DNA of 64,000 bases, from assembly GCA_046565505.1 (NCBI GenBank), contig JBKHYJ010000090.1, positions 7,247 through 71,246 of the forward strand, in the 5' to 3' direction. Below the pieces are notes generated by a model, which saw only the letters and a program-made list of their open reading frames with translations, ran no database searches and had not been told where the DNA came from. Source of the stretch: JBKHYJ01 sp046565505. GTDB taxonomy: Bacteria > Acidobacteriota > Blastocatellia > UBA7656. Numbering within the stretch: the first letter of the stretch is position 1; every line of letters starts with the position of its first letter. The position numbers and the translations under genes were made by a program. This document shows positions 46,449 to 56,007 of the stretch, piece after piece.

Positions 46449-46894
46449 TTATCATTGATCTGGAGACAGGGAGTCATTCCCAGAGTGGCATTTGAAAAGG
46501 CCTACGCTTAGGCATAGACGCTAAGGCCGCTTAGCCATCCAGACGTCCTTGGGTTTAGATCAATGCTGATAAACAGACATTTGGTGGCAACTACCTTTTA
46601 TACATATCCTGGAGAGAAAACATTAAATTATTTTTAGTTTCAGGACGTTTCACGATGGATTAGACTTTGCCCTGGAGGGATTCTTAGAAGCACTTGGAAA
46701 CTACCATGCGTTGGTTCCGATAATTACGATAAAATGGAGAGAAAGTCTTGATTGGTATAGCAAACGCTGGCTCCCGTTCAACCATGAAGGCAAATTGCCC
46801 CACCACAAATTTGAAACCCCCACCTCTAATTTCAAAATGTCGCTATGATTGCAACCCTACAATGAGAACTCTTCAATAACAGTCTTACTCTGAA
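46449..46894. other. Convergent intergenic region with paired short hairpins
   Basis: 446 bp between convergent genes, AT-rich, no supported ORF. At 46500-46534 two short inverted repeats stand side by side (GCCTA-CGCT-TAGGC and CTAAG-GCCG-CTTAG), sharing a CTTAG/CTAAG core with each other. They are not followed by a T-run. They could be a weak bidirectional terminator or a partition site for the ParA system. Confidence 0.5.
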
Positions 46895-47659
46895 TTATTC
46901 TTGCTCTGGAGGCCCTTTATCTTTACTAAGGATCCTCCAGATCGGCTCGGCTGCCTTTAGCAGTTCTTCTAATAATTCGTCATTGAGATCTTCACGCCGG
47001 ATGCCGCGGAAGGTGAAGCCTAGCTGCTTGATCTCCTCCCAGAACAGGTGCGTGCTATCATACGGGTCGAAATCTTCCAGGTCAGAGTATCCTTCCGTTG
47101 CGCCGCAGGGGGCTGAGGGGATCCCCTCCGGCCTGGGCGACGCGAGCATCTCATTTACCCTCCTTCGCAGCCGCGCGCCCGAAGACCGGCTCTTGAGGTG
47201 GGCCGAAAGTATCCCCGCGCGCTTGCGCCTAGCTTCCGCCTGTGAAACATCCAGCCGGCTGGCACTCACCTTGGCGAGTTGCTCGGCCTCGAACAAATTC
47301 ACCTCCGCTTTGGAGAGTGATTCGAGCAGGTCGGAAGGGAAGTCAAGTATGCCCAGGTAGTGATCTACGAAGATAGCTACCGAGATGCGACCCTGTGTTT
47401 CACGGGCGAGGATTTCTCCGAGCTTCGAGCCTATTTTGACGATGTCTTCTCTGGGCCAGCGTGAAGGTCTGCCTCGTCGAGTGTCAGTGGCCGAGTATCG
47501 CTCGACATGGCGAATTGATCGTGCGAGCTTTACTAAGTCTTTATCTTTTAAAGAAGAAAGAAGAGGGAAGGCGGCTTTCAGGTGATCGAAGATGGATCGC
47601 ACCCACTCGGGAGAGGCGAAAAGGTCGGGCCTGCGTTTTCGTCGTCTAGTTATTCTCAT
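46895..47659 (-). CDS. Hypothetical protein, possibly a ParB-like partition partner
   Basis: 254 residues from the preferred ATG at 47659; the open frame continues to an ATG at 47779, but those 40 residues are hydrophobic, AT-rich and unlike the rest. The protein starts very basic (MRITRRRKRRPDLFA). The middle (REDIVKIGSKLGEILARET, then FVDHYLGILDFPSDLLESLS and EVNLFEAEQLAKVSASRL) has the rhythm of the ParB/KorB helix-turn-helix region, where a stretch like LPEEVLELLREGKLS is followed by a helix. The C-terminal third is acidic (YSDLEDFDPYDSTHLFWEEI). I do not recognise the family; a DNA-binding partner of the ParA encoded 1.5 kb away is an inference from position and composition only. Confidence 0.6.
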   Translation of the reverse strand: MRITRRRKRRPDLFASPEWVRSIFDHLKAAFPLLSSLKDKDLVKLARSIRHVERYSATDTRRGRPSRWPREDIVKIGSKLGEILARETQGRISVAIFVDHYLGILDFPSDLLESLSKAEVNLFEAEQLAKVSASRLDVSQAEARRKRAGILSAHLKSRSSGARLRRRVNEMLASPRPEGIPSAPCGATEGYSDLEDFDPYDSTHLFWEEIKQLGFTFRGIRREDLNDELLEELLKAAEPIWRILSKDKGPPEQE

Positions 47660-47919
47660 AATCGCCCGGAGCGTCACCTGAATGAAGTATGATTCACATA
47701 TAGCCGATATTATCTGTAGAAACAGCAAAATCTCATCAAAAAATAATAATATACACAAAGAAGCTGTTTGTGTACTCAATAGTAGAAGCGTAACTGTTCT
47801 GGTATGACGCTATGAAATCATCCTACAACCCCTAGAGGCTGTTTAAGAAGCGGAAGCAAGTAGATTTGTTTGCCATTTCGGCGCTATTATGGCTCCCCCA
47901 CTATCAGGAGGTGCCTCTT

Positions 47920-48381
47920 ATGTCTGCAACTCGACCCCCCTACTCGACCGATCCTTCGGATGCTGAATGGCGCATACTCGAACCTCTCCTGCCTGAGCAA
48001 AGGCCTGGCGGCCGCCGCCGCCTCTACCCAATGCGCGAGATCATCAACGCCATTCAATACGTACTGCGAAGCGGCTGCGCCTGGCGGCTGCCACCCCATG
48101 ATCTGCCCCACCGGCGCACTGCTTATGAGTACTTCCGTCTATGGAAAAGAGATGGCACCCGGGTGCGCATTCATGATCATCTCCACGAACAACTCCGCCT
48201 ACAGGTGGGGCGCGATGCTCAGCCCTCGGCGGCCATCATAGACTCGCGGTCAGTAAAGACGACCGAAAAAGGGGGCCTCACGGCTACGACGGGGCGAGGG
48301 AGGTTGGTGGCAGGAAACGCCACATTCTCGTTGATACAGCGGGCCTTGTCGTGCGAGCAGTCGCCCACACGGCAGACATAG
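47920..48381 (+). CDS. IS5-family transposase, orfA
   Basis: 153 residues from ATG 47920, 3-8 nt after a good AGGAGG; the frame is open further upstream but that part precedes the ribosome site. The start (YSTDPSDAEWRILEPLLP) and REIINAIQYVLRSGCAWRLP are typical of IS5/IS427 transposases; the first catalytic Asp is in AAIIDSRSVKTTEKGG. After that the frame runs into non-homologous sequence and stops, because the rest of the protein continues in the -1 frame. Confidence 0.88.
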   Translation: MSATRPPYSTDPSDAEWRILEPLLPEQRPGGRRRLYPMREIINAIQYVLRSGCAWRLPPHDLPHRRTAYEYFRLWKRDGTRVRIHDHLHEQLRLQVGRDAQPSAAIIDSRSVKTTEKGGLTATTGRGRLVAGNATFSLIQRALSCEQSPTRQT

Positions 48382-48809
48382 TAGATCGTCAGGGGGCATT
48401 CTTCATACTGGGGGCGGCCTACCAGATATGTGATCGGCTGAAGCTGATCTGGGCCGGCCTGGGGTATCGCGGTAAGCAGCTCAGAGAGTGGATAGAGCAG
48501 GGATGTGAGTGGGAATTGGATATAGTGAAGCGGCCGAGTAAGTGGGGCCGCTACCCAGTAAATGTAGAGCCGCCGCCGACGCCAGCCTTCACTGTGCCGC
48601 GACACAGATGGGTAGTCGAGAGGGCCTTCGCGTGGGTCGGGCGGTATCGGAGGATGAGCAAAGATTATGAGCACCTGATCGAGAGCAGTGAGGCGATGAT
48701 GTATCTGACTATGATCCGATTGATGCTGAAGCGACTGGCCGGCAGAGAGCCATATGGAGTGCGGAGCCCACAAAGACGGGGCTTAACCGGTTCGGCGAGA
48801 GCTTTTTAA
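48351..48809 (+). CDS. IS5-family transposase, orfB (joined to orfA by -1 frameshift)
   Basis: C-terminal part of the transposase. The homologous reading starts before the first ATG: at the run GAAAAAGGGGGC (48265-48276) a -1 shift turns orfA's TTEKGG into ...KGGPHGYDGAR, followed by GGRKRHILVDTAGL, the usual family sequence. It continues with WAGLGYRGKQLREWI, RHRWVVERAFAWVGRYRRM (with the catalytic Glu) and YLTMIRLMLKRL. The shift is probably programmed slippage, common in this group, though a point deletion cannot be excluded. Confidence 0.85.
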   Translation: MRAVAHTADIVDRQGAFFILGAAYQICDRLKLIWAGLGYRGKQLREWIEQGCEWELDIVKRPSKWGRYPVNVEPPPTPAFTVPRHRWVVERAFAWVGRYRRMSKDYEHLIESSEAMMYLTMIRLMLKRLAGREPYGVRSPQRRGLTGSARAF

Positions 48810-48820
48810 ACAGCCTCTAG

Positions 48821-49582
48821 TAAGCCAGCCCGAGAGCTACAATATTGAGAATCAGTAACAACTCCTAGGCCTCGTCAGTAAACTAACAGAAACGGGCTTG
48901 CATTCAGATGGGCAATGGTCAATAAGCAACTCAAACTGGCAAAAGACAGGCTCGCTGCTCGACACTATCTAGTTAATGAAGTGCCTCGGCCGTTCCACCA
49001 ATCTCACAGGGCATTAGATGAACTCCATCAAAAGCCGCAGGAGGGGCCAGTTGTTGCCAGTAGCATCGCGAGAGACTCATACAGCACGAACTTGTCGCGC
49101 CGTGACCTACGGCGGAGCAAGCCAACTCGATAAGTTGCACACGCACGCACAGCCTAAGAAACAAGGGCAAAAGCATAAGTCGTAAGGTAAGTCATGTGAA
49201 CAGAACGCCGCCGAGACTCGTAGCACTGTCCTTGACAAACCTGCCGAACGACCGTTGTATAAGACTTTCAAAATTGGTCTGCGATTGTCTAATAATTGTA
49301 CGTGGCGTAAACCCAAGTAAGCCAGAACCGCATTAGGGAGCGAAGCCCGCCACACCCTTTCTACCATATTCAGCAATGGCCCCGCACACTTCCAGCAGGC
49401 TGTAATGAGCCTACAACCAAATCCCCACGAGTGCCTATGTTTCAGATGGCATTCTGCGGCAGTGGAATAACCATTGCTGTCTGAATCATTGATAGATACC
49501 TTGACCAACACGAGACCTTCGCCGCCCGGCTGCGCGGCCGGTGCTTCCATCTTGAAACAGAGCCAATTGAAAGGAGAGCGAC
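48821..49582. other. Intergenic stretch without recognisable content
   Basis: 762 bp between the IS element and the first ferritin-like gene. Short open frames exist on both strands but none has a protein-like sequence with a ribosome site. No repeat, RNA gene or transposon end is evident. The last 30 bp carry the ribosome-binding site AAAGGAGAG of the next gene. Confidence 0.5.
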
Positions 49583-50809
49583 ATGGCCTTTAATCCGCTT
49601 GCCGAGAAAGGCATCCCTATTGAAAAGCAACTGCGCACTTGGGCTGAGCTAAACGTTAAGCCATACGACAAGAATACGGTTGACCCGTACACGCGCTGCC
49701 GAATAATCGCGATGAATGGGATCGAAGTCGAATCCGTGATTTTCTCGCATCAATTCGCGCGGCACACAGATAACCCCGACATCAAGCGGGCGCTTGCCTT
49801 CACCCGGCGCATCGAGCAGCAGCAGCAGAAGGCGATCAGCGGGCTGGTCCCCGGCGACGAGACGACGCTGGAACACACAATCGCCTACGAGCAAGTCGCA
49901 GTTGACCTAACGGCGTTTCTCGCGCGTAACGAGCCCGACCCCTACCTGAAGCAGACCCTCGACTTCGGACTACTGGAAGACTTCGACCACCTCTACCGCT
50001 ACGCCAACCTGCTCGATCTGCTCGAAGGCAAGAAAGCAGAGCAGATCACCAGAGGGCTAACAGAGATCATGCCCGGCCGCCCTACCATCGACGAGCACCG
50101 TCACCCGTTCGACGACCTCCGCGCCCATTATGACAAGCACACAGTGGACCCGCTGTCCCGGTGCCACGTGCTGACGATCACCGCCGCCGAGCAGCAGACG
50201 ATGAACTTCTACATGAACGTCGGCAACCGCTACGTAGAGCCTATCGCGCGGTCGCTCTACCAGGAGATCGGCATGATCGAGGAGCAACACGTCACACAAT
50301 ACGAATCGCTGCTCGACCCTCTTGAGTCCTGGTTTCAGCAGGAGGTCTTTCACCAATATAACGAGTGCTACCTCTATTACTCGTTTATGACAGAAGAGAG
50401 CGACCCGCGTATCAAAGCGGTCTGGGAGCTGCACCTCAATCAAGAAATAGAGCAGTTGCGCTTCGCGTGCGAAATGATGCGCCACCACGAGGGCATAGAG
50501 CCGGAAGAGATCTTGCCCGCGACGTTGCCCGAGCCGACTCGCTTCCAGGAGAACAAGCAGTACGTGCGCGAAGTCCTAACAAACCAGATTAATCTGCGTA
50601 CTCAGGGCACACAGTTCGTTCCGCTGGACCAGTTGCCCCAGGACGCCCGCTACTTTACCTATCAGCAACAGGTCAACGGCGGCGGGATGGTGCCGAGTGA
50701 GGATGTCATTGACCAGCACGTTAATGCGCAGGGCGGCGATTACCGTCACCAGACCGAGGGGCCGCACCCCGTCAAGCAGTTACAACAAACCGCAACACAG
50801 AAGCGGTAA
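49583..50809 (+). CDS. Tandem ferritin-like protein (internal duplication)
   Basis: 408 residues; ATG at 49583 with AAAGGAGAG upstream. No signal peptide. The protein is an internal duplication: YDKNTVDPYTRC (residues 28-39) and YDKHTVDPLSRC (183-194) start two similar halves. Each half has long helices with Glu/His pairs of the ferritin-like kind, such as EDFDH (132-136) in the first and EEQHVTQYE (233-241) in the second, then EIEQLRFACEMMRHHEG (288-304). Four-helix ferritin-like proteins bind two iron or manganese ions and serve in oxidation, peroxide breakdown or iron storage. I do not recognise a named family. The gene ends 11 bp before a second ferritin-like gene, so the two are one operon. 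Confidence 0.75.
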   Translation: MAFNPLAEKGIPIEKQLRTWAELNVKPYDKNTVDPYTRCRIIAMNGIEVESVIFSHQFARHTDNPDIKRALAFTRRIEQQQQKAISGLVPGDETTLEHTIAYEQVAVDLTAFLARNEPDPYLKQTLDFGLLEDFDHLYRYANLLDLLEGKKAEQITRGLTEIMPGRPTIDEHRHPFDDLRAHYDKHTVDPLSRCHVLTITAAEQQTMNFYMNVGNRYVEPIARSLYQEIGMIEEQHVTQYESLLDPLESWFQQEVFHQYNECYLYYSFMTEESDPRIKAVWELHLNQEIEQLRFACEMMRHHEGIEPEEILPATLPEPTRFQENKQYVREVLTNQINLRTQGTQFVPLDQLPQDARYFTYQQQVNGGGMVPSEDVIDQHVNAQGGDYRHQTEGPHPVKQLQQTATQKR

Positions 50810-50820
50810 AGGAGGAGATG

Positions 50821-51462
50821 ATGGACCCGATGATCGTCACGAAGGAATCTGGAGCGAAGACGATGCCTTTAGGCATGACGGTGGCCGAGCCATCCTGCCA
50901 AATGACCAGCGAAGCGCTGATGGCGTTCGCGGACGCGGTCAAAGGTAATAGCATTTTCCTCGCCAACCTCTTGAGCGCCTTTTCGGCCCACGAGCGTTGC
51001 GGCGTACACCTGTATCGCGCCGCGGCCGGGCTGACGCAGTTTGAGCAATGGCGGGTAAAGTATGAAGAGTTCGGCGGGCAGACGGCCGAACACCTCCGCA
51101 TCCTCGGGGAATTGACCATGCAACTGGGCGGGGACCTGATGTATGTCAGCCCGCAGGCGAGAATGACCGAATTCTTCAACACAAAGTTGATGGAGCCGAT
51201 TCTATTCTCCGGCTCGGTCGACCTCTTGACCGTGGAGCTTACAACCCTGGAGGCAGTGTTCCTCGCCGAACAGAAATGCCATGCCAATTGGGAGCTGCTG
51301 AAGACGCTCGGGTCTCGCATGGACGACTCGCCGGCCAGGCGAGCGATAGAGCAGGCCGTGTCACAGGTCGAAGACCAGGAGGATGAGCATGTGCGATGGG
51401 CACAGCAGACCTTGAAAACTACACTGTTGGCGCAGATTGCGCCGGGCATGGCAGCCGGATGA
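50821..51462 (+). CDS. Ferritin-like protein
   Basis: 213 residues from ATG 50821; an ATG directly before it (50818) is too close to the GGAGG at 50811. Helical throughout. Candidate metal ligands in four-helix order are HERCGVH (residues about 58-64), EEFGGQTAEH (about 83-92), the EAVFLAEQKCH segment (about 145-155) and EDQEDEHVRW (about 185-194). The pattern fits a diiron or dimanganese ferritin-like bundle similar to those in small catalase-like or stress proteins. It follows the tandem ferritin-like gene by 11 bp and probably works with it. Confidence 0.7.
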   Translation: MDPMIVTKESGAKTMPLGMTVAEPSCQMTSEALMAFADAVKGNSIFLANLLSAFSAHERCGVHLYRAAAGLTQFEQWRVKYEEFGGQTAEHLRILGELTMQLGGDLMYVSPQARMTEFFNTKLMEPILFSGSVDLLTVELTTLEAVFLAEQKCHANWELLKTLGSRMDDSPARRAIEQAVSQVEDQEDEHVRWAQQTLKTTLLAQIAPGMAAG

Positions 51463-52330
51463 GCGTGAGAGCGGACGCAAGTAGTAACTCATTGCGACAA
51501 ATACCTGTTCTCTTAATTCGGCAGAGCCGCGGGGAGAGGCTTACGAAACTGACTACAATGAATGACTTCATCTCATGATTTCAATCTTGCTTTTAGTTCA
51601 TTGTGGCGACAAGGCTGAGCTACCTTAACGTACTGCTAATGCTGTTCGTGCTTTGGAATGTGCGGCTCGGAGGCCACGCCGCCAAATGCCGGGGCATTCG
51701 GTCTGCTCGCATGAGTTTGCGGCCTGATGGTGGGTTGCGCTTTCACCTCCTCGGCCGGGCCAGTTCGGGCACGCCCTGGGGTTCGGCCCGAAGGTGTTAT
51801 ATCGACCGCGATGGCGGGAGCAAGGTGGTGTTTCAGAGGTTCTCTCTTACGTTGACGGCATCGCCGGCCGCGAGTACGCGCATGCGGAAGCGCGCAAGCT
51901 TTCAGGCGCGAAGGCCGGCCGGTCTGAGACGCGGCTCGTTCATATCGCGCTACACCGACGGCGATGCCATTAACCGAATCGCCCCTTCAACCCCCGTGAG
52001 TTTAGGGGCGTGACCTTTGCAATCGGAGTGCAGAGTTAAGTCATTGGTGGGCTAATCATGCCGAGACCGGCCGCCTTCCGCCGATGAGGAAGACCGCAAC
52101 GCCGAATTAGCAAATGGCATATTCGTTGCCTGACTATTCATTCCCGTGATTTAACAAGGGGGTTCAATCCTTTGCTCTTAACGCTAATTTAATTAACCTA
52201 CATGCCACCCGCCTGCGTCGAGAGCAGTTTGCCTATTTCATAAACAGCTTTGCAATTGTTGGTGTGGCAGGTCTCAGGATGGTGGATGTACCTGCGCGCC
52301 TGCTCGGCACTGATTTCAGGAGGTAGTAGT
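51463..52330. other. Intergenic stretch before the TonB receptor gene
   Basis: 868 bp. One 136-codon frame (51603-52013, + strand) is open but has no ribosome site, no recognisable domain and an Arg/Ser-rich, random-looking sequence, so I do not call it. The final 20 bp carry the strong AGGAGG ribosome site of the receptor gene. Confidence 0.45.
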
Positions 52331-55300
52331 ATGTACTCATTCCGCAAGGTGAATGCATTAGCATCAGCGATCACCTTATTTCTGTTTTTCTCCCTCGCCC
52401 TTCAATCGGCGGCCCCGGTCGCCGCGCAAACCGAAACGGGGCAGCTTACCGTCAAGTCGCTTGACCCTCAAGGCGCCGTGGTGACGGGGGCCGCTGTGAC
52501 GGTCAGGTCGGTTGATAGAGGGGCAACGCTTCCAGGCACGACTAACGAGGAGGGCATAGCGGTCTTCCCGAATTTGCAGCCCGGCTTTTATGACGTGACA
52601 GTCACGGCCGCGGGATTCGCAAACGCTACCCAGCGGGTGCAAGTAACGGTCGGCTCCAGGCCGACTGTGGAGGTGCCGCTCACAGTCACAGGCGCGACGG
52701 GCGAGACCGTCACCGTCGTCGCGGAAGGCGGCGTCGAGGTCAATACGCAAACCCAGGAGCTTTCCAACGTGGTTTCCGGCACCCAGTTGCGTGAGTTGCC
52801 GAATCTCACCCGCGACCCATACGGCTTCGTAGGCTTGTCGGCCAACGTGTCGGACGCGGACCCGTCTGGGCGCGGGACGGGCTTCGCCATAAACGGCCAG
52901 CGCGCCGCGAGCACAAACGTCTTGCTCGATGGCGCGGACAATAACGACGTCTTCACGGCGTCCGTGGGACAGCGCGTGCCGCTCGATTCCGTCCAGGAAT
53001 TTCGCGTAATCACGAGCAACTTTACGGCCGAGTACGGCCGCGCCGCCGGCGGCGTAGTTAACGTAGCGACCAGGGCGGGAAGCAACGATTTCCGGGGCAC
53101 TCTTTACGAGTTCAACCGCAACTCCGCCTTCGCTTCCAACAGCTTTGAGAACAATGCCAACGGGGTCCCCCTGGGCCAGTTCAACCGTAATCAGTTCGGC
53201 TACTCGCTCGGCGGCCCGATCCTCAGGGACAAACTTTTCTTTTTCAGCAGCACGGAGTGGATAAGGGCCCGCAGCACGGAAAACCAGATCAACCTCGTGC
53301 CCACCCCACAACTCCTCGCCGCGTCCGCGCCGGCGACGCAGGCGTTCTTCAACACCTTCCCGCTCGCCACACAGATCAGCGGCCGCGTCTTCACAGTGGG
53401 CGAGCTGACCGAGCAACTCAACCTCCCGGCGGGCACCGCCTTTACGAACCTCCCGGCGAACCTGCCGGCCTTCGGCCAGGTGATATACCCCGTGCCAAAC
53501 GACATCGGCGGCGGGATCCCGCAAAACACTTACCAGACGGTCGCGCGCTTCGATTTCAACTGGACTCCGCGGACTCAGCTCTATGGCCGTTACGCGCTCG
53601 AAAGCAGCGACTTTTTTTCGGGCACGAACTCTTTCAGCCCGTTCGCAGGGTTCAACACGGGGTCGGACATTTTCAACAATAATTTCCTGCTGAACCTCAC
53701 GCACACGTTCTCGCCCAGCGTCGTGTCGCAGAGCAAGTTCGCCTTTAATCGGCTGAACAATGGGCAGCCGCTCGGCGCGCAGCCCGCAAGCCCCGGCCTT
53801 TACTTCTTCGCCAATCAGCCCGCCACGATAGGCGGCTTCAACGTGGCGCTGCCGGGTTACCTGCCATTCAATCCGGGCAGCGCCATCCCATTCGGCGGAC
53901 CGCAGAACCTATTCCAGGCGTATGAGGACGTGAACTACACGCGGGGGCAGCACCAATTCCGGTTCGGCGGCACCGCGCTTCACATCCAGGACAACCGCAC
54001 GTTCGGCGCGTATCAGAATGCAGTGCAAACGCTCGGCACGGGCTTCTCCGCGGCGCTCGCCAACCTGGTACAGGGCAACGTGCGGCAGTTCCAGGTGGCT
54101 ATTGATCCGCAGGGCAGGTTCCCGGGAGAGGCCATATCCCTGCCGGTGTCTTCCCCGAACTTCAGCCGCAGCAATCGCTTTAACGAGTGGGCGGCCTACG
54201 CCCAGGATTCCTGGCGCATAAACCCGAGGCTGACCGTGAACCTCGGCCTGCGCTACGAATACTTCGGCGTGCAGCACAACAAGGACAGGAGCCTGGACGC
54301 TAACTTCTACCTTGGCGAAGGCGCGACGCTCCAGGAGCGTATAGCAAACGGGCAGGTCTTCCGCGCTGAAGAAAGCCCGATAGGGCAGCTCTGGAGGTCG
54401 GATAAGAACAACTTCGCCCCGCGGCTCGGGGTAGCGTGGGACCTGTTCGGCGACGGCTCGACGAGCGTGCGCGGGGGCTACGGTATAGCCTACGAGCGGA
54501 ACTTCGGGAACGTCACTTTCAACGTGATTCAGAACCCGCCCAACTACGCGACACTGTCAATCACCGCCGGGAGCACGCCGGGGTTTACGACCATCCCCAT
54601 ATCCAGCGCGAACTTCGGCCCGGTGAGCGGGACGGGCGGGACGCTCGCATTACTGCCCGCGACGTTGCGCGCGGTCAACCCCGACATCTCTACCGCCTAC
54701 GCCCACACCTGGAGCGCCGCCCTAGAGCGGCAATTGACGAAGAGCGCAATCGTCTCCCTGGAGTACTCGGGGTCCGCGGGCCGCGACCTTTATTCGATCT
54801 CGAATATAAATCGCATAGGCTCGGGGGCGGTCTACCTCGGCAATTCGGACCCGACCTCCACGATAAACACTCAATACGGCTCGATCAACTGGCGCGACAA
54901 CCGGGGAAGGTCTAACTACAATGCGTTCATCGCGGAGATGAACACGAGCCAGTTGCGAAATCTCGGGCTACAGTTCACGGCCAGGTACACGTACTCCGTG
55001 GCAAGAGACAATCTCAGCTCGACCTTCAGCGAGGCGACCAACAACATCAACCTGGGCTTCCTCGACCCGTTTGACCCTGACCTGGATTACGGCTACGCGG
55101 ACTTCGACATACGCCACAGGTTCGTCGCGAGCTGGAACTGGGAAGTGCCTTTCTTCCGCACGGCGAGCGGGTTGACGAACGCGCTGCTCAGCGGGTGGGA
55201 GCTGACTGGAATCTTCACCGCCAGGACGGGCAACCCGTTCACGGTCTTCGACTGCACCAATGCGGCCTTTGAGGTCTGCCCGCGACTTGTCCCGAGCGGC

Positions 55301-55708
55301 CCGCTCGAGTTCCGCGGGCAACATGACCCGCAGCAGGTCGCCGGCAGCCCCAACCGCTTCACTTACATAGACCTGAGCAATCAGACTCCGGGCAACTTCA
55401 TCAACCCCGTCACGGGGACCTCGGAATTCGGGCCGTTCCCGGAAAACATGACACGCCGGAACCAGTTCCGAGGCCCCGGCGCCTGGAACCTGGATTCGGG
55501 CCTGTATAAGAGGTTCAGATTCACGGAGACGACCGGGCTACAGTTGCGCTTCGAGGTGTTCAACGTCTTCAATCACTCGAACCTCTACGTCATACCGGGC
55601 CAGACCGACATCAGCTCATTCGACTTCGTGCCGGCTCGCAGGGGGGTGACTTTTGGCAACGTCCAAGAGCGCCGCAACGTACAGCTCGCCGCGAAGATCA
55701 CCTTCTAA
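52331..55708 (+). CDS. Oar-type TonB-dependent outer-membrane receptor
   Basis: 1125 residues from ATG 52331, 7 nt after AGGAGG; the frame is open 27 codons further upstream without a ribosome site. A signal peptide (residues 1 to about 33, ending APVAAQ) is followed by a carboxypeptidase-regulatory-like beta-sandwich (QLTVKSLDPQGAVVTGAAVT, then GFYDVTVTAAGFA; about 37-120), a plug domain (about 130-250: LDGADNNDVF, SVQEFRVITSNFTAEYGRA, then GGVVNVATRAGSN) and a large beta-barrel ending in a short aromatic C-terminus (AKITF). This architecture is strongly multiplied in Acidobacteriota and in Bacteroidota SusC/Oar groups. Ligand unknown; polysaccharide or peptide uptake is usual. It is monocistronic, with its own terminator. 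Confidence 0.93.
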   Translation: MYSFRKVNALASAITLFLFFSLALQSAAPVAAQTETGQLTVKSLDPQGAVVTGAAVTVRSVDRGATLPGTTNEEGIAVFPNLQPGFYDVTVTAAGFANATQRVQVTVGSRPTVEVPLTVTGATGETVTVVAEGGVEVNTQTQELSNVVSGTQLRELPNLTRDPYGFVGLSANVSDADPSGRGTGFAINGQRAASTNVLLDGADNNDVFTASVGQRVPLDSVQEFRVITSNFTAEYGRAAGGVVNVATRAGSNDFRGTLYEFNRNSAFASNSFENNANGVPLGQFNRNQFGYSLGGPILRDKLFFFSSTEWIRARSTENQINLVPTPQLLAASAPATQAFFNTFPLATQISGRVFTVGELTEQLNLPAGTAFTNLPANLPAFGQVIYPVPNDIGGGIPQNTYQTVARFDFNWTPRTQLYGRYALESSDFFSGTNSFSPFAGFNTGSDIFNNNFLLNLTHTFSPSVVSQSKFAFNRLNNGQPLGAQPASPGLYFFANQPATIGGFNVALPGYLPFNPGSAIPFGGPQNLFQAYEDVNYTRGQHQFRFGGTALHIQDNRTFGAYQNAVQTLGTGFSAALANLVQGNVRQFQVAIDPQGRFPGEAISLPVSSPNFSRSNRFNEWAAYAQDSWRINPRLTVNLGLRYEYFGVQHNKDRSLDANFYLGEGATLQERIANGQVFRAEESPIGQLWRSDKNNFAPRLGVAWDLFGDGSTSVRGGYGIAYERNFGNVTFNVIQNPPNYATLSITAGSTPGFTTIPISSANFGPVSGTGGTLALLPATLRAVNPDISTAYAHTWSAALERQLTKSAIVSLEYSGSAGRDLYSISNINRIGSGAVYLGNSDPTSTINTQYGSINWRDNRGRSNYNAFIAEMNTSQLRNLGLQFTARYTYSVARDNLSSTFSEATNNINLGFLDPFDPDLDYGYADFDIRHRFVASWNWEVPFFRTASGLTNALLSGWELTGIFTARTGNPFTVFDCTNAAFEVCPRLVPSGPLEFRGQHDPQQVAGSPNRFTYIDLSNQTPGNFINPVTGTSEFGPFPENMTRRNQFRGPGAWNLDSGLYKRFRFTETTGLQLRFEVFNVFNHSNLYVIPGQTDISSFDFVPARRGVTFGNVQERRNVQLAAKITF

Positions 55709-55755
55709 CCGACCCGGCAGAGGTCGGTCAGCCTGAGCTTCGCTCATGAGACTTC

Positions 55756-55781
55756 CGGGAGCCTTCGGGCTCCCGTTTTTT
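55756..55781 (+). terminator. Rho-independent terminator
   Basis: Perfect 8-bp stem CGGGAGCC / GGCTCCCG around a TTCG tetraloop, followed directly by six T. It is 48 bp after the TonB receptor stop codon. Confidence 0.93.
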
Positions 55782-56007
55782 CGTCCTCGCCTTCGGTAAT
55801 AAGAAGTGTGCCGGCTCCAAGCCTCCGACCGCCGTCCGCCGCCGACCGCTTTGATATATCCAATCGCGGGCGCGTCAAAGGTGCTTCCTCCCAGGGCGCA
55901 CTTCGTGGTAGCATCCGACCTGCATTCGACACCCTTATCGCAACTAAAACTTTGCAGTTGTTTCTAGCCGGGCGTGATACGGCCGGCTATGAAAGACGGA
56001 GGCCAGG

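Larger units (their letters stand above)
47836..48816 (+). mobile_element. IS5-family insertion sequence, 981 bp, apparently intact
   Basis: The ends are imperfect inverted repeats (left AGGCTGTTTAAGAAGC at 47836; right GCTTTTTAAACAGCCT ending at 48816). CTAG directly flanks both sides (47832-47835 and 48817-48820), a target duplication of the YTAR type expected for IS5-family elements. Inside are two overlapping frames that together make a complete DDE transposase. The near-perfect ends suggest a recent insertion. Confidence 0.85.

Noticed and set aside
48915..49133. 72-codon frame after the IS5 element
   Set aside because: No ribosome site, no homology I can see, and alternative frames of the same stretch are equally open.
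51603..52013. 136-codon + strand frame before the TonB receptor gene
   Set aside because: No ribosome site or domain, random-looking Arg/Ser-rich sequence; kept as intergenic.
52376..53704. 442-codon open frame antisense to the TonB receptor gene
   Set aside because: It is a reverse-strand shadow of a GC-rich coding region: low complexity, rich in Arg/Glu/Val, no ribosome site and no recognisable domain.
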